39,763 nucleotides of DNA from an uncultured Acetatifactor sp. Lineage in GTDB: Bacteria; Bacillota; Clostridia; Lachnospirales; Lachnospiraceae. The notes beneath the pieces were generated by a model that had not been told where the DNA came from, ran no database searches, and saw nothing but the letters and a program-made list of their open reading frames with translations. A program made the position numbers and the translations under genes. The stretch spans positions 1-39,763 of the forward strand of contig CATKYJ010000043.1 in assembly GCA_949840885.1 (NCBI GenBank), written 5' to 3'. Shown here in pieces: positions 1 through 7,118 of this stretch. Positions within the stretch are counted from its first letter, which is position 1. Each line of letters starts with the position of its first letter.

Positions 1-966
1 CTCTGTCCGCTCTATGTCTTTCAACAGGTTCTTGTAATCATCCGTGTGAATCTTTATTCCTGCTGCCAACTGCGCATTTTTTACATAGTTCTGAACACCG
101 CCAGAAAGATATTCCCATAGTGCGCCGTTTTTCAAGTCGGAAAAAGTCTTTGCGAACAGATTAGCCATGTTCTGCCACTGCCCGGAAAGAGTATCCAACT
201 GCTGCCCGGCTTCTTCAATGCCGTGTATGTTGATATTAAGCTGTGCGGATTCATTTAGGACACGTCCGGCTCTCTCTCCGAACTGCTCTACTGCTTGCGC
301 CCAATTTTCAATGTTTCCTGCTGCCTCCCCAAAAGTGGCGGTCATTGCGCCAGCGTCATAGTTTAATGCAGATTCCGGAATAGAAACGGCTCTTATCTGC
401 TCTGCTACCTCTGAAATCTTTTGTCCGGCTTCTTCAATGCCGTGTATGTTGATATTAAGCTGTGGTTGCGCCGTCTGCATTTCCGAAAGCTGATTTTTGA
501 GGCTGGCAAGGACATTTTCGTATTTCAGCACATCCTTTACCGCATACTCATACATCTGCCCATCAGTCTTTCCGGCAGCTTCCAGTTCTTCTTTTTTCAG
601 TTTCGCACGTTCTAGAGCATTGGAAACGGTTTCAATCTGCTTCTGAATGGCAGCAGTCGAACCGACAAACTTAAAGTTTTTCCCTAAATCCTTATATTTT
701 GCGGTGATTTCCTCAAAAGTTTTGGAAACTTTCTGCACTTCCGGCGCAATACTGCCAGAAAGCCCCTTTGCCGCATTTTGGATACTGGAAAGCCCCTTTA
801 CAGCTTCTTGCGCCTTTTTTGCAAAATCGTCAAGCCCTTTATTGTTTCCGATAGCAGATATGCCCTCGGCAATAAGCCCCATTTTTTTGATAAGTTCATT
901 CAGGGAGACATTTGCAGCGTCAGACTTGCTTTGTATCTGAATCTCTAAAGAATCAACAACGGCCAT
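1..966 (-). CDS. Phage tail tape-measure protein, N-terminal part (runs off the left edge)
   Basis: The frame is open from an ATG at 966 down to base 1, giving about 322 residues with no stop, so the gene continues outside the window. It begins MAVVDSLEIQIQSKSDAAN and is rich in Ala, Lys, Gln and Glu with long predicted helices and coiled coil. That composition and opening are typical of tape-measure proteins, which set tail length and sit inside the phage tail tube. An AGGAGGG-like ribosome binding site lies just upstream (969-978 region). A 14-residue segment, QLNINIHGIEEAGQ, occurs twice, 73 residues apart. The tape-measure call rests on composition and the opening residues; the diagnostic hydrophobic C-terminal half is not in view. 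Confidence 0.7.
   Translation of the reverse strand, partial: MAVVDSLEIQIQSKSDAANVSLNELIKKMGLIAEGISAIGNNKGLDDFAKKAQEAVKGLSSIQNAAKGLSGSIAPEVQKVSKTFEEITAKYKDLGKNFKFVGSTAAIQKQIETVSNALERAKLKKEELEAAGKTDGQMYEYAVKDVLKYENVLASLKNQLSEMQTAQPQLNINIHGIEEAGQKISEVAEQIRAVSIPESALNYDAGAMTATFGEAAGNIENWAQAVEQFGERAGRVLNESAQLNINIHGIEEAGQQLDTLSGQWQNMANLFAKTFSDLKNGALWEYLSGGVQNYVKNAQLAAGIKIHTDDYKNLLKDIERTE
206..464. repeat. 40-bp exact direct repeat inside the tape-measure gene
   Basis: Bases 206-245 and 425-464 are identical. The offset is 219 bp (73 codons), so the repeat is in frame and encodes the same NINIHGIEEAG-containing segment twice. It could reflect a recent internal duplication or recombination between related tape-measure genes. 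Confidence 0.9.
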
Positions 967-1032
967 AATACACCCTCCTTTCTGGTGCAATGGCCGCTGG
1001 TTTCGGGAACACTGGACGCTGGTAAAAACAAA

Positions 1033-1071
1033 AGACACCACATAAAACCTCATAGGCTCTATATGGTGTCT
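1033..1071 (-). terminator. Rho-independent terminator between small phage genes and the tape-measure gene
   Basis: On the minus strand the arm AGACACCA (1064-1071) pairs perfectly with TGGTGTCT (1033-1040). The hairpin is followed by a T-rich run, TTTTGTTTTT (about 1035 down to 1023). It would stop or attenuate transcripts coming from the gene at 1122-1514 before the tape-measure gene. Confidence 0.7.
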
Positions 1072-1121
1072 CGCACTCTGATTAAATTATATCATGTCGG
1101 AACCGGGATGTAAACGGAAAA

Positions 1122-1514
1122 TCAGCCGTAATATGCTTTTTCCGCTTCTCGGCTCTTAAGCTCCATGGGAACAAGAAACATTGATAACGCTTTCATAAAA
1201 TCCTCGCTGTTACCTTTGAGTTTTTCCAAGTCCGTCACTTCTCTTATGCCAGGATACAGCCGTTTCCGCTCCCTCTCCCACCTCTGCAACTCTGCTTTCG
1301 GATACTGCACAAGAACCTTAAGGACAGAAACAATAGGCTCGTTGGCTTCTTCGTTGGAATCAATATATATTTTTCCGTCATAATGCAGGAAAAACATATC
1401 ACCACTGTTACACTGTGGAAAATCTTCTTTTTTCAGCTTTCTAAAATCCGTTACAATGATTCTGCCGTTTGCAAATATTTCTTTTTCCGCTTTCTTTTCA
1501 AAGAATTTCACCAT
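1122..1514 (-). CDS. Small phage protein of unknown function (130 aa)
   Basis: The open frame extends further upstream, but the preferred start is the ATG at 1514, giving MVKFFEKKAEKEIFANG. This start overlaps the stop codon of the upstream membrane-protein gene in an ATGGTGA arrangement, which suggests translational coupling. The protein is charged, with no membrane segment. The middle (FFLHYDGKIYIDSN) looks like beta strands, and the C-terminal half is rich in Arg, Lys and Glu and predicted helical. I recognise no family. The terminator at 1033-1071 follows it, so it is probably the last gene of its transcript. Confidence 0.6.
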   Translation of the reverse strand: MVKFFEKKAEKEIFANGRIIVTDFRKLKKEDFPQCNSGDMFFLHYDGKIYIDSNEEANEPIVSVLKVLVQYPKAELQRWERERKRLYPGIREVTDLEKLKGNSEDFMKALSMFLVPMELKSREAEKAYYG

Positions 1515-1693
1515 AGAACCACACCCCCTATCGAAAACACCATATTCAGCACCAGAACCACGGACATAAAGCCGAATCCTATTTTTGTGGGCTTGTCCGT
1601 TTTTCCTCTGCCGGAATATGCCAGCACCGCAAGCAAGAACACATTCGCCATGCAAAGAAGAATCAATACCGCCAGAATCCACGCACTAACCAT
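1508..1693 (-). CDS. Small two-helix membrane protein (61 aa)
   Basis: The protein starts MVSAWILAVLILLCMANVFLL and has two hydrophobic helices, at about residues 2-25 and 41-60. A short basic loop (GRGKTDKPTK) separates them. Its start overlaps the end of the upstream zinc-motif gene by 8 bp and its end overlaps the next gene by 7 bp, so all three are translationally coupled. Size and two-helix topology would fit a holin or a small inner-membrane phage protein. No lysis enzyme lies beside it, so holin is only a possibility. Confidence 0.55.
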   Translation of the reverse strand: MVSAWILAVLILLCMANVFLLAVLAYSGRGKTDKPTKIGFGFMSVVLVLNMVFSIGGVVLW

Positions 1694-1880
1694 TAGATTT
1701 TACCTCTCTTTCTTTGTTCACATTCAGCATGAAAAAATGTTCCATCCTCCCCCCGGACCCACGGCAGCGAATCCTAAAATTATGGATTTCCTCTTTCCCG
1801 GTCAGTTCGCCGTTGACCTTGTGGCAATAGGGGCATAATATTTTCCCATCCCTGATAACTGCTTCTCTTATTTCTCCCAT
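1686..1880 (-). CDS. Com-like small zinc-motif phage protein (64 aa)
   Basis: This is a short protein with CPYC at residues 16-19 and a second half containing RCRGSGG, an arrangement reminiscent of the Com-type zinc fingers of Mu-like phages. Only the first CxxC pair is intact. The second site has one cysteine (CRG), so a complete four-cysteine zinc site is not visible. The start at 1880 is preceded by AAGGAAG. It heads a three-gene overlapping group with the membrane protein and the 130-aa protein. Com proteins activate translation of a DNA-modification gene in Mu; no such partner is seen here. Confidence 0.5.
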   Translation of the reverse strand: MGEIREAVIRDGKILCPYCHKVNGELTGKEEIHNFRIRCRGSGGRMEHFFMLNVNKEREVKSNG

Positions 1881-1970
1881 GTTACACTTCCTTTTTTTAC
1901 ATTTTTTGAATTTTTCAGACCGGGCAGCAGGATTAAGGCTTTTTTGTAATGGCCGACAACTGAACCTGCT

Positions 1971-2009
1971 TAGTAGGGGTGAACGCGCGTTCTATATAAA
2001 CCCCCACTA
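1971..2009. promoter_or_regulatory. Long hairpin with a 12-bp palindrome beside one arm
   Basis: TAGTAGGGGT (1971-1980) pairs with ACCCCCACTA (2000-2009) with one wobble. The perfect palindrome GAACGCGCGTTC (1981-1992) sits directly next to the first arm. The element lies in the roughly 220-bp gap between the integrase and the Com-like gene. It could be a leader RNA fold or a protein-binding site. There is no T-run, so it is not a terminator. Confidence 0.45.
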
Positions 2010-2037
2010 CCGGGCTTTTATCGGCTTGATACAGGCA

Positions 2038-2087
2038 AAAAGGGCAATGCACAACTACACTGTTTCCTGCGGTGTGCCTCGCCCTTT
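2038..2087 (-). terminator. Rho-independent terminator of the integrase gene
   Basis: The minus-strand arms AAAGGGC (2081-2087) and GCCCTTT (2039-2045) form the base of a long imperfect hairpin. GGCACAC/GTTGTGC extends the stem, and a T-run follows (TTTTT at about 2036-2040). It starts 15 bp after the integrase stop codon. Confidence 0.7.
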
Positions 2088-2101
2088 ATCCTCTGTCTGT
2101 C

Positions 2102-2698
2102 TTATCCAAGTAATAACTTGCTCGCCGTTCCTTGTAATGCTTCTTCTATCTGCTTTGTTCCTATGCCTATATACCGCTGTGTGGTGCTGGTGCTACTGTG
2201 TTGCAATAGCTGTCTCACTAACTCAATGTTGTAATTGCTGTCTGTATATGCTATGGTGGCAAAGGTCTTTCTAAAGCTATGCGTGCTTACTCCCTCTATC
2301 CCCAAATAATCACATACAATCTTTAGTTGCTTCTGTGCGGCACGTTCCCCAATATTGAACAGTGCATCATGCTTTCCTATCCCCTTATTCATGGCATATT
2401 CAGACAGAAAAGCATATACACTATCAGGAACGGTGAATTGTCTTGCCTTGCCGGTTTTTTTCTCTGTAATGTCTAACCTATAGCGGCTCCCATCTTTCTT
2501 TATGCTTGCCATTGTCAGCGTCAGTATGTCGGATATGCGAAGCCCCAAATTTGCCTCTAACTGCAGTATAGTGGCAAGCTGTATGTTTGCCCTGAATTTC
2601 TTCTGCTGTCCGTCCTGCTCATATTCAAAGCCGCTCTGTATGGCTGTAATGATTTCCCTATAATCCCCTTGTGATAAAGCAACCGTTTTCTTATTCAT
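2102..2698 (-). CDS. Short tyrosine recombinase (phage integrase catalytic domain only)
   Basis: This 198-residue protein matches the catalytic domain of tyrosine recombinases. It shows the first Arg in LGLRISDIL (about residue 54), the beta-hairpin Lys in EKKTGKARQF, the HxxR box as HSFRKTFA, and LLQHSSTSTTQRYIG with the second His and the nucleophile Tyr. It lacks the usual N-terminal core-binding and arm-binding domains, which makes it short against the usual 300-400 residues. It could integrate or excise the element, or resolve dimers or invert DNA. A consensus promoter overlaid with repeats (2741-2859) lies upstream, and a terminator follows. Its position inside the element rather than at an end is unusual for an integrase. 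Confidence 0.85.
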   Translation of the reverse strand: MNKKTVALSQGDYREIITAIQSGFEYEQDGQQKKFRANIQLATILQLEANLGLRISDILTLTMASIKKDGSRYRLDITEKKTGKARQFTVPDSVYAFLSEYAMNKGIGKHDALFNIGERAAQKQLKIVCDYLGIEGVSTHSFRKTFATIAYTDSNYNIELVRQLLQHSSTSTTQRYIGIGTKQIEEALQGTASKLLLG

Positions 2699-2740
2699 CC
2701 CTCGTACTCCCTTTCATGTGTTGACATTGAATCTAAATCC

Positions 2741-2769
2741 ATTATACGCAAAAGTTCGTATTTTGTCAA
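2741..2769 (-). promoter_or_regulatory. Consensus sigma-A promoter for the integrase gene
   Basis: On the minus strand, TTGACA (2764-2769) is followed by a 17-bp spacer and TATAAT (2741-2746), a perfect match to both hexamers. It lies about 43 bp from the integrase start. The spacer contains one copy of the AATACGAACTTT repeat, and another copy lies immediately upstream of the -35, so a repressor bound there would block RNA polymerase. Confidence 0.85.
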
Positions 2770-2859
2770 CAGAAAGTTCGTATTTTGTTGCATGGGATTG
2801 AAATGTGCCAAAATCACCTAAAAACATAGAGAAATGCCCCGAAAAAGTTCGTATTCTGT
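2751..2859 (-). repeat. Three direct operator-like repeats at the integrase promoter
   Basis: The 16-bp sequence ACAAAATACGAACTTT (minus strand) occurs at 2751-2766 and 2773-2788, exactly 22 bp (two helical turns) apart. A variant, ACAGAATACGAACTTT, lies at 2844-2859. The core AATACGAACT recurs at 7447-7456, just ahead of the plus-strand gene at 7472. This looks like a regulator's binding site present at both sides of the element. Confidence 0.7.
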
Positions 2860-2890
2860 TATAGAAAACGCACTTTTCCATAAAATCAGC

Positions 2891-3214
2891 CTATTTTATA
2901 CCTTTGGGAAAGAACCATTGCCAGCCTTGCATATTTTCTTTCGCTTCTGCCTCGTCCTGCTCCTGAAGCTGTGCTATCCGCTCCCTTGCTTCTTCCTCAC
3001 TCACTTCCAGCATTTCAGCAATCTCCTTTACAGAAAAATACTCCTGCTGCCCAAATTCCACCCCAAGAGACATTCTAAGCAAATTGTAGGTGGCAAGCGG
3101 TGTAAAGCCTTGCTGCCCGATACCATCCATGTATAACCTTGTTATTAGGTCTTTAGAGATGCCAAACTTCCCATAAGTTCCATAAAGCCGCTTTATGGCT
3201 ATTTCTGTTGTCAT
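2891..3214 (-). CDS. Small helix-turn-helix phage protein (107 aa)
   Basis: Residues about 60-82, YFSVKEIAEMLEVSEEEARERI, form a helix-turn-helix of the sigma-factor/winged-helix type; the rest is helical. The N-terminal half (residues 1-55) contains TYGKFGISKDLITRLYMDG and is of unknown fold. The start at 3214 follows GGGGGCGAG. It is the last gene of the small-protein run before the integrase and could be a transcription regulator, but no named family was recognised. Confidence 0.6.
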   Translation of the reverse strand: MTTEIAIKRLYGTYGKFGISKDLITRLYMDGIGQQGFTPLATYNLLRMSLGVEFGQQEYFSVKEIAEMLEVSEEEARERIAQLQEQDEAEAKENMQGWQWFFPKGIK

Positions 3215-3232
3215 TTCTCGCCCCCACTTTCT

Positions 3233-3559
3233 CTACCGCCTATACTGGTTAATGATTTCCTGCCGCTGCTTCTCTCCTGCCGTTCTATTTGCGGAATTTC
3301 TCGCCATCTTCACCGCCGCCGATTCCTCCGGCTGTTTCTCCTGCTTTGCCTTGCGGTAACAAATGACTTGCCCGGTATGTTCTGGTGTCCTCTCCACTCC
3401 TGCATCTTGGTAGACGCTCCGCAAGGCTTCAAGGCATTCATAATACCCCATCTTGTGCCTTTTGGTAATCTCAATCACCGCTTGCCCCTCTGTAATGCCG
3501 TTCTCTCCGGCTGATTCAACAAAATCCGTCAATGTGGTTTTTACAGATTCCAGTTCCAT
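3233..3559 (-). CDS. Hypothetical phage protein (108 aa)
   Basis: The protein starts MELESVKTTLTDFVESAG. The N-terminal 70 residues resemble a small winged-helix fold (helices with ITEGQAVIEITKRHKMGYYECLEAL, then a strand GQVICYR). The C-terminal 35 residues are basic and probably disordered. An AGCGAGGT ribosome binding site precedes the ATG. It belongs to the tightly packed minus-strand run; I recognise no family. Confidence 0.55.
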   Translation of the reverse strand: MELESVKTTLTDFVESAGENGITEGQAVIEITKRHKMGYYECLEALRSVYQDAGVERTPEHTGQVICYRKAKQEKQPEESAAVKMARNSANRTAGEKQRQEIINQYRR

Positions 3560-3577
3560 AATATTTTACCTCGCTTT

Positions 3578-3826
3578 CTACATTTCTTCTCGCCGCCTAC
3601 GGTCTGCAAAATCCGGGTCATTCGCATATGCCGACTGCGCAATCTGTTTCCAACGCTCCATTCTGTCCGGCTCTTTCATAATCTGGCGCATTTTTTCTTG
3701 TTCTTCTTGCTCTTTTCGTGTGAATAATGCTGCCAGTCCGGGATTGCTTCTTTCAAAGTCCCTGATAACTTTTTCGTTGTCCTCCCCCCTTATTGCCTTG
3801 ATTACTTTCCATTCAGTATAAGTCAT
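3578..3826 (-). CDS. Small phage protein, shortest of three tandem paralogues (82 aa)
   Basis: The frame extends upstream, but the ATG at 3826 has a strong AAGGAGGG site and gives MTYTEWKVIKAIRGEDNEK. The protein carries the module Tyr-x-x-Trp/Phe, then about 15 residues, then I-x-x-F-E-R-S-N-P-G-L-A-A-L-F. The same module forms the C-terminal part of the two upstream neighbours (for example EFKRSNPEAYACYAEQM in 3846-4328). It therefore looks like a copy that kept only the second half of the family architecture. It is soluble and charged, and its function is unknown. Confidence 0.6.
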   Translation of the reverse strand: MTYTEWKVIKAIRGEDNEKVIRDFERSNPGLAALFTRKEQEEQEKMRQIMKEPDRMERWKQIAQSAYANDPDFADRRRREEM

Positions 3827-3845
3827 AATCAACCCTCCTTTCTCT

Positions 3846-4328
3846 CTACTGCCTAAACAATGCCATATTTTCATATATTGCCTTGTGCCTTGCCATTGTG
3901 TCCTGAATTGCCAGAATTTCACTGCGCTTTTTCTTTTCCTCCACTAACCGTTCAACATCTCGTGTTTTCTTCGGTTTTTTATGCCCAAGACTTGCGCCCA
4001 TTTGTTCGGCATAACAGGCGTATGCTTCGGGATTGCTTCGCTTGAATTCGCAAAGGAGATCATATCTTCCATTCCTTGATGCCGTTAAAAAATCCTCATA
4101 GTTTGCAATCCGTTCTCTTCCGCTTGCAATGCTCATCTCTCTTTCTTTTTCCGCAACTTCTGGTGCCTTTATTCTTCCAGAACATATCCCCAAATAAAAA
4201 TCCCATAACTCGCTTGCGTCTTCTTCTCCTATTTCTGCAAGCCGCTTTTCCCTTTCTGCCGTGTTTGGCGGTGTGGAATACACATAATTGAATATTTTTG
4301 CCATGCGGTTATAATCTGTTTGATTCAT
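3846..4328 (-). CDS. Small phage protein, second tandem paralogue (160 aa)
   Basis: The open frame extends to 4535, but that part overlaps the upstream gene. The ATG at 4328 (MNQTDYNRMAKIF) has AGGGGG six bases upstream and is preferred. The N-terminal part (MAKIFNYVYSTPPNTAEREKRLAEIGEED) aligns by eye with the upstream neighbour (IAKLHSKVFSTPQFSKEREQ, then AISELGEAD). The central part (YEDFLTASRNGRYDLLCEFKRSNPEAYACYAEQ) matches both neighbours. The C-terminus is Lys/Arg/Glu rich. No catalytic motif or membrane segment is visible; it may be a scaffold or regulatory phage protein. Confidence 0.6.
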   Translation of the reverse strand: MNQTDYNRMAKIFNYVYSTPPNTAEREKRLAEIGEEDASELWDFYLGICSGRIKAPEVAEKEREMSIASGRERIANYEDFLTASRNGRYDLLCEFKRSNPEAYACYAEQMGASLGHKKPKKTRDVERLVEEKKKRSEILAIQDTMARHKAIYENMALFRQ

Positions 4329-4338
4329 ATACATCCCC

Positions 4339-4737
4339 CTATCTAATTGAAAATGGCTTGTTTTTAAATGTGCCCTCTGCCAGTCTCCTGTTGTGAAGTC
4401 TTCGTTCCTCTTCCTGCTCCTGGTGGTATCTCGCCCTATACTGCTCGTACAATCCTGGGAATTCTTTAGCAAATTGTGATAATTCCTGAAGCTGTCCTTT
4501 ATGGTCATCATCCATTTTCGCTTTGAATTGTCCATAGGTCATAGTTCCGCTCTCCTTTTGCGCCATTTCTGTAATTTGTTCCATTGTAATTCGGCCTACC
4601 ATATAATCTCTTTCAAGACTGAATACCGCCGCCCGGTCTGCTTCACCCAATTCAGATATGGCTTGTTCCCTCTCTTTGCTGAATTGTGGTGTGGAAAATA
4701 CTTTGCTGTGTAGCTTTGCTATTCGTGCATTGCCCAT
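4339..4737 (-). CDS. Small phage protein, first tandem paralogue (132 aa)
   Basis: The protein starts MGNARIAKLHSKVFSTP, with GAGAGGT upstream of the ATG. The two-part architecture is an N-terminal module (AKLHSKVFSTP, then EREQAISELGEADRAAVF) and a C-terminal module (MTYGQFKAKMDDDHKGQLQE, ending FAKEFPGLYEQYRAR). The next gene shares both modules and the one after that shares the second. It is helical and highly charged, with no known family recognised. It sits between the gp3-like gene and its paralogues in one transcript. Confidence 0.6.
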   Translation of the reverse strand: MGNARIAKLHSKVFSTPQFSKEREQAISELGEADRAAVFSLERDYMVGRITMEQITEMAQKESGTMTYGQFKAKMDDDHKGQLQELSQFAKEFPGLYEQYRARYHQEQEEERRLHNRRLAEGTFKNKPFSIR

Positions 4738-4762
4738 TTCTTATAACCTCTCTTTCTTACAT

Positions 4763-5296
4763 TTAGTCTGGCACTTCCGGCACGTCTGGGAGCTGTAACG
4801 GCTCCCCATTCGTGAGTATCTTCCCATATTTTGCGGCGATTTCCTCTGGAGTCTTTGGTGTGATTGCCTTTTGCTGTGTCGTGTTGCTTGCATCCTCCAA
4901 AGAAATTGTGTCCTTGTAAGACAGCCAATTCTTCATCAGGAATATGCCCGAAGGAGGGCTTATCTTTCCACCCAAAACCGCTTGCTCAATAAATGCCCCA
5001 ATAAAGCCCTTTGCAGATTGCACATACTCCTGACACTTTGCGCTGCAGTTTATACCATTGTTCCAGTTAAAAAGCGTTGTCCGGGAGACGTGCAGACTTA
5101 AACAAAGACTTTCTATCCCCGGCCTAATACTGGACTGCTGGCAAAATGAGAAATATTCATCAATCCGCTGCTTGATTTCATCATCTGTCTGCGGCTTTCC
5201 CCGGTCATGCAACTGTTTTAATGATGTAACAATTTCTTGTGCAGTTGACGGCTCAATTTCATCAATCTGTCCTTGTGGGTAATTGTTTCTTCCCAT
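4763..5296 (-). CDS. gp3-like DNA-packaging / terminase small-subunit-like protein (177 aa)
   Basis: The layout follows phage DNA-packaging protein gp3-type small terminases. An acidic helix with DEYFSFCQQ is followed by RPGIESLCLSLHVSRTTLF (a helix-turn-helix, about residues 58-77), then a helix with AKGFIGAFIEQAVLGG and the motif SGIFLMKNWLSYKDT. Such proteins recognise the phage packaging site and recruit the large terminase. The C-terminus is Pro-rich (LQLPDVPEVPD). No large terminase is encoded next to it; small unrelated genes follow instead. The small-terminase role is therefore uncertain, and a DNA-binding regulator is the alternative. Confidence 0.6.
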   Translation of the reverse strand: MGRNNYPQGQIDEIEPSTAQEIVTSLKQLHDRGKPQTDDEIKQRIDEYFSFCQQSSIRPGIESLCLSLHVSRTTLFNWNNGINCSAKCQEYVQSAKGFIGAFIEQAVLGGKISPPSGIFLMKNWLSYKDTISLEDASNTTQQKAITPKTPEEIAAKYGKILTNGEPLQLPDVPEVPD

Positions 5297-5403
5297 GCTT
5301 CACTACCTCTTTTCTGCCGATTTTCGGCTATTTTTAGACTTTCTTTTTTATGATGTTAAGATATGCGGACAACTTAGCTTTTCACCCTATCCTCATTATG
5401 CCC

Positions 5404-5553
5404 TCATATCCCCACCATGCTTTTCAAGAATCTGTCCTGCTCTTCTTTCGCTTTCCTTGACCTTATCCCCTCTTCTGGCATTTGTACGACAACGCAAGAC
5501 CTTATAATTCGGTCTATCGTCCTATCTTCAAGATTCAGCTTTTCAGGAGGCAT
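5404..5553 (-). CDS. Tiny ORF after the DnaC-like gene (49 aa)
   Basis: The ATG at 5553 lies next to the stop codon of the DnaC-like gene and reads MPPEKLNLEDRTIDRIIRSC to a TGA at 5404-5406. The composition is plausible for a real small protein (amphipathic, charged, with helix RSRKAKEEQDRFLKSMVG). It fills an otherwise unexplained gap in a compact operon. No strong ribosome binding site is seen, so coupling to the upstream gene would be needed. No family is recognised. The remaining 107 bp up to the gp3-like gene hold a small GCCGA/TCGGC hairpin. Confidence 0.45.
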   Translation of the reverse strand: MPPEKLNLEDRTIDRIIRSCVVVQMPEEGIRSRKAKEEQDRFLKSMVGI

Positions 5554-5554
5554 A

Positions 5555-6421
5555 TTAGCTGTGTAAAAGGTTATGTTGCCCTCTGACAGCTTCTAAGTTT
5601 GCCTTAGTATCCCTACGCAGGATACTCTGCATAAAAGCCTTTGTGTGTTTGTCCGCAATCTGTCTCCTCACATTGACCTCTGGCATCATGACCGGAACAG
5701 ACACGGCATATATCCTATCTGCAATCCTGGAATCTGTTTTCAAATCCTCCATCCGAACATTGCTTGTAAATATTGTCGGATAATGATTTGTATATCGCCT
5801 GTTAATCAATCTGAACAATGCTGCAGATATCCAATCCTTTCCCTCCACTTGTGCACCAATGTCATCTATGATCAGCAGCCCTGCATCAAGTATAGACTGC
5901 ATCTGTGCCCTGCTGGCATCATCTTTAGCTTTTATAAGCTCTATGTAGTCGGTTATGCTTACAAACTTAACCGACATATCGTGTGTCTTAAGTATCTCAT
6001 TAGCTACAGCGCAAGCAGCCATTGTTTTTCCAGAGCCTTTGGTACCAGAATAGAAATATAGCCCTCGCCCCTCTCGTCTAAATGCGTCAAAGCTATCAAT
6101 AAACGCCTCTATGATGGCTTTTTGCGGTGCTATGTTCTGCCCGCCATATTTGTTCCAGTCAATGCTTTTGTATGTACAATACACATACTCAAGCGGCATG
6201 TCGCTTCTACCTCGGCGTTCATCCAAGCGGGATCTCAGCACGGCCCCATCCTCTAGCAAAATGGGTTGCGTATCATATCCGATATCCTCATACCGATGAT
6301 ACAATGCCAGACCAGACAGCGTCTCTGTCTTAATCTCCTCTATCCTGGTCACTGTCGCAAGGCCCCAAATATTGCTCATACCAGTCTGCTGCTTGTCCCC
6401 TACCTTGACTGTTCCGTCCAT
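5555..6421 (-). CDS. dnaC: DnaC-like helicase loader (AAA+ ATPase, 288 aa)
   Basis: This is an AAA+ ATPase of the DnaC/IstB type. Walker A is GTKGSGKT, Walker B is LLIIDDIGA, and sensor 1 is the Asn in FTSN; a sensor-2-like Arg region follows (DSRIADRIY). It would load the replicative helicase at the element's origin. The open frame reaches 6493, but the ATG at 6421 (MDGTVKVGDKQQ) has GGGGGAAG upstream and is preferred. Its first 92 bp overlap the end of the replication-protein gene, an arrangement that implies coupled expression. Residues 1-110 form the variable helicase-binding region. Confidence 0.85.
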   Translation of the reverse strand: MDGTVKVGDKQQTGMSNIWGLATVTRIEEIKTETLSGLALYHRYEDIGYDTQPILLEDGAVLRSRLDERRGRSDMPLEYVYCTYKSIDWNKYGGQNIAPQKAIIEAFIDSFDAFRREGRGLYFYSGTKGSGKTMAACAVANEILKTHDMSVKFVSITDYIELIKAKDDASRAQMQSILDAGLLIIDDIGAQVEGKDWISAALFRLINRRYTNHYPTIFTSNVRMEDLKTDSRIADRIYAVSVPVMMPEVNVRRQIADKHTKAFMQSILRRDTKANLEAVRGQHNLLHS

Positions 6422-7118
6422 TGCTTCTTCCCCCACTGTCAATCCTGTCTGCATAATTGCCGTCAAGTGTTTTCGCCATATTGGCATCAGCAACTAACCA
6501 ATCAAAGTTTGCTACCCAATTGCGGTTATTGCTGCCCTTCAGAAAGCTACTGCTCTCCGCCCTCTCAAAAAGTCGCTCAAAATCCTCCGTTGTGTATCCC
6601 TGGTTGTATCTGGCCCTGATAGCCTTTTTCCGCTTATCTGATAGTTTGGTAAGTCTGGGGAATGACACGCAAGTGGCATTATACATATCAGCTATTAGCT
6701 GATAATCTATGTTATTTTTTATATTGTTAATTATTGTATTGTTATTTTTAGTTTCCTTATCTTCCGCAGTCGGCAAAACCGTATCCTCATTTTGGGTAAT
6801 CGGATAATCCAATATTACAACTTCATGCGTAAGTCGATAGACTGTGCGGCCAAACTTCCCATCATCATTCATTGTTTGCCGCTTTTCGACCACACCTGCT
6901 GCCACAAGAACATTTATATGACGATAAAAAGTGTCTCTGCCCATGCCCATCTCCCTGGTAATTGTTTCCACGCTTGGATAGCATTCATCAGTTGCCCCAC
7001 AGAGGGCAGACAAATATGCATATAACCCTTTAGCCGCAGCACATATATTTCGGTTGCGTGTCACATCCTGGTAGACCACACCATAGCCCCCTTTCTTTTC
7101 CACTTCGCCACCACTCAT
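6330..7118 (-). CDS. Winged-helix phage replication protein (262 aa)
   Basis: The N-terminal 100 residues are a winged-helix domain of the type found in phage and plasmid replication initiators (AAAKGLYAYLSALCG, then CYPSVETITREMGMGRDTFYRH). An Asn/Ile-rich linker (residues about 128-140) follows. The C-terminal segment, SSFLKGSNNRNWVANFDWLV with NMAKTLDGNYADR, is DnaD-like and typical of proteins that recruit the helicase loader. The start codon overlaps the stop of the excisionase-like gene (ATGA), and the 3' end overlaps the DnaC-like gene. The order Xis-like, initiator, loader fits a replication module. The linker region (6700-6760) is AT-rich and could hold the origin, but no iterons were found. 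Confidence 0.8.
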   Translation of the reverse strand: MSGGEVEKKGGYGVVYQDVTRNRNICAAAKGLYAYLSALCGATDECYPSVETITREMGMGRDTFYRHINVLVAAGVVEKRQTMNDDGKFGRTVYRLTHEVVILDYPITQNEDTVLPTAEDKETKNNNTIINNIKNNIDYQLIADMYNATCVSFPRLTKLSDKRKKAIRARYNQGYTTEDFERLFERAESSSFLKGSNNRNWVANFDWLVADANMAKTLDGNYADRIDSGGRSNGRNSQGRGQAADWYEQYLGPCDSDQDRGD

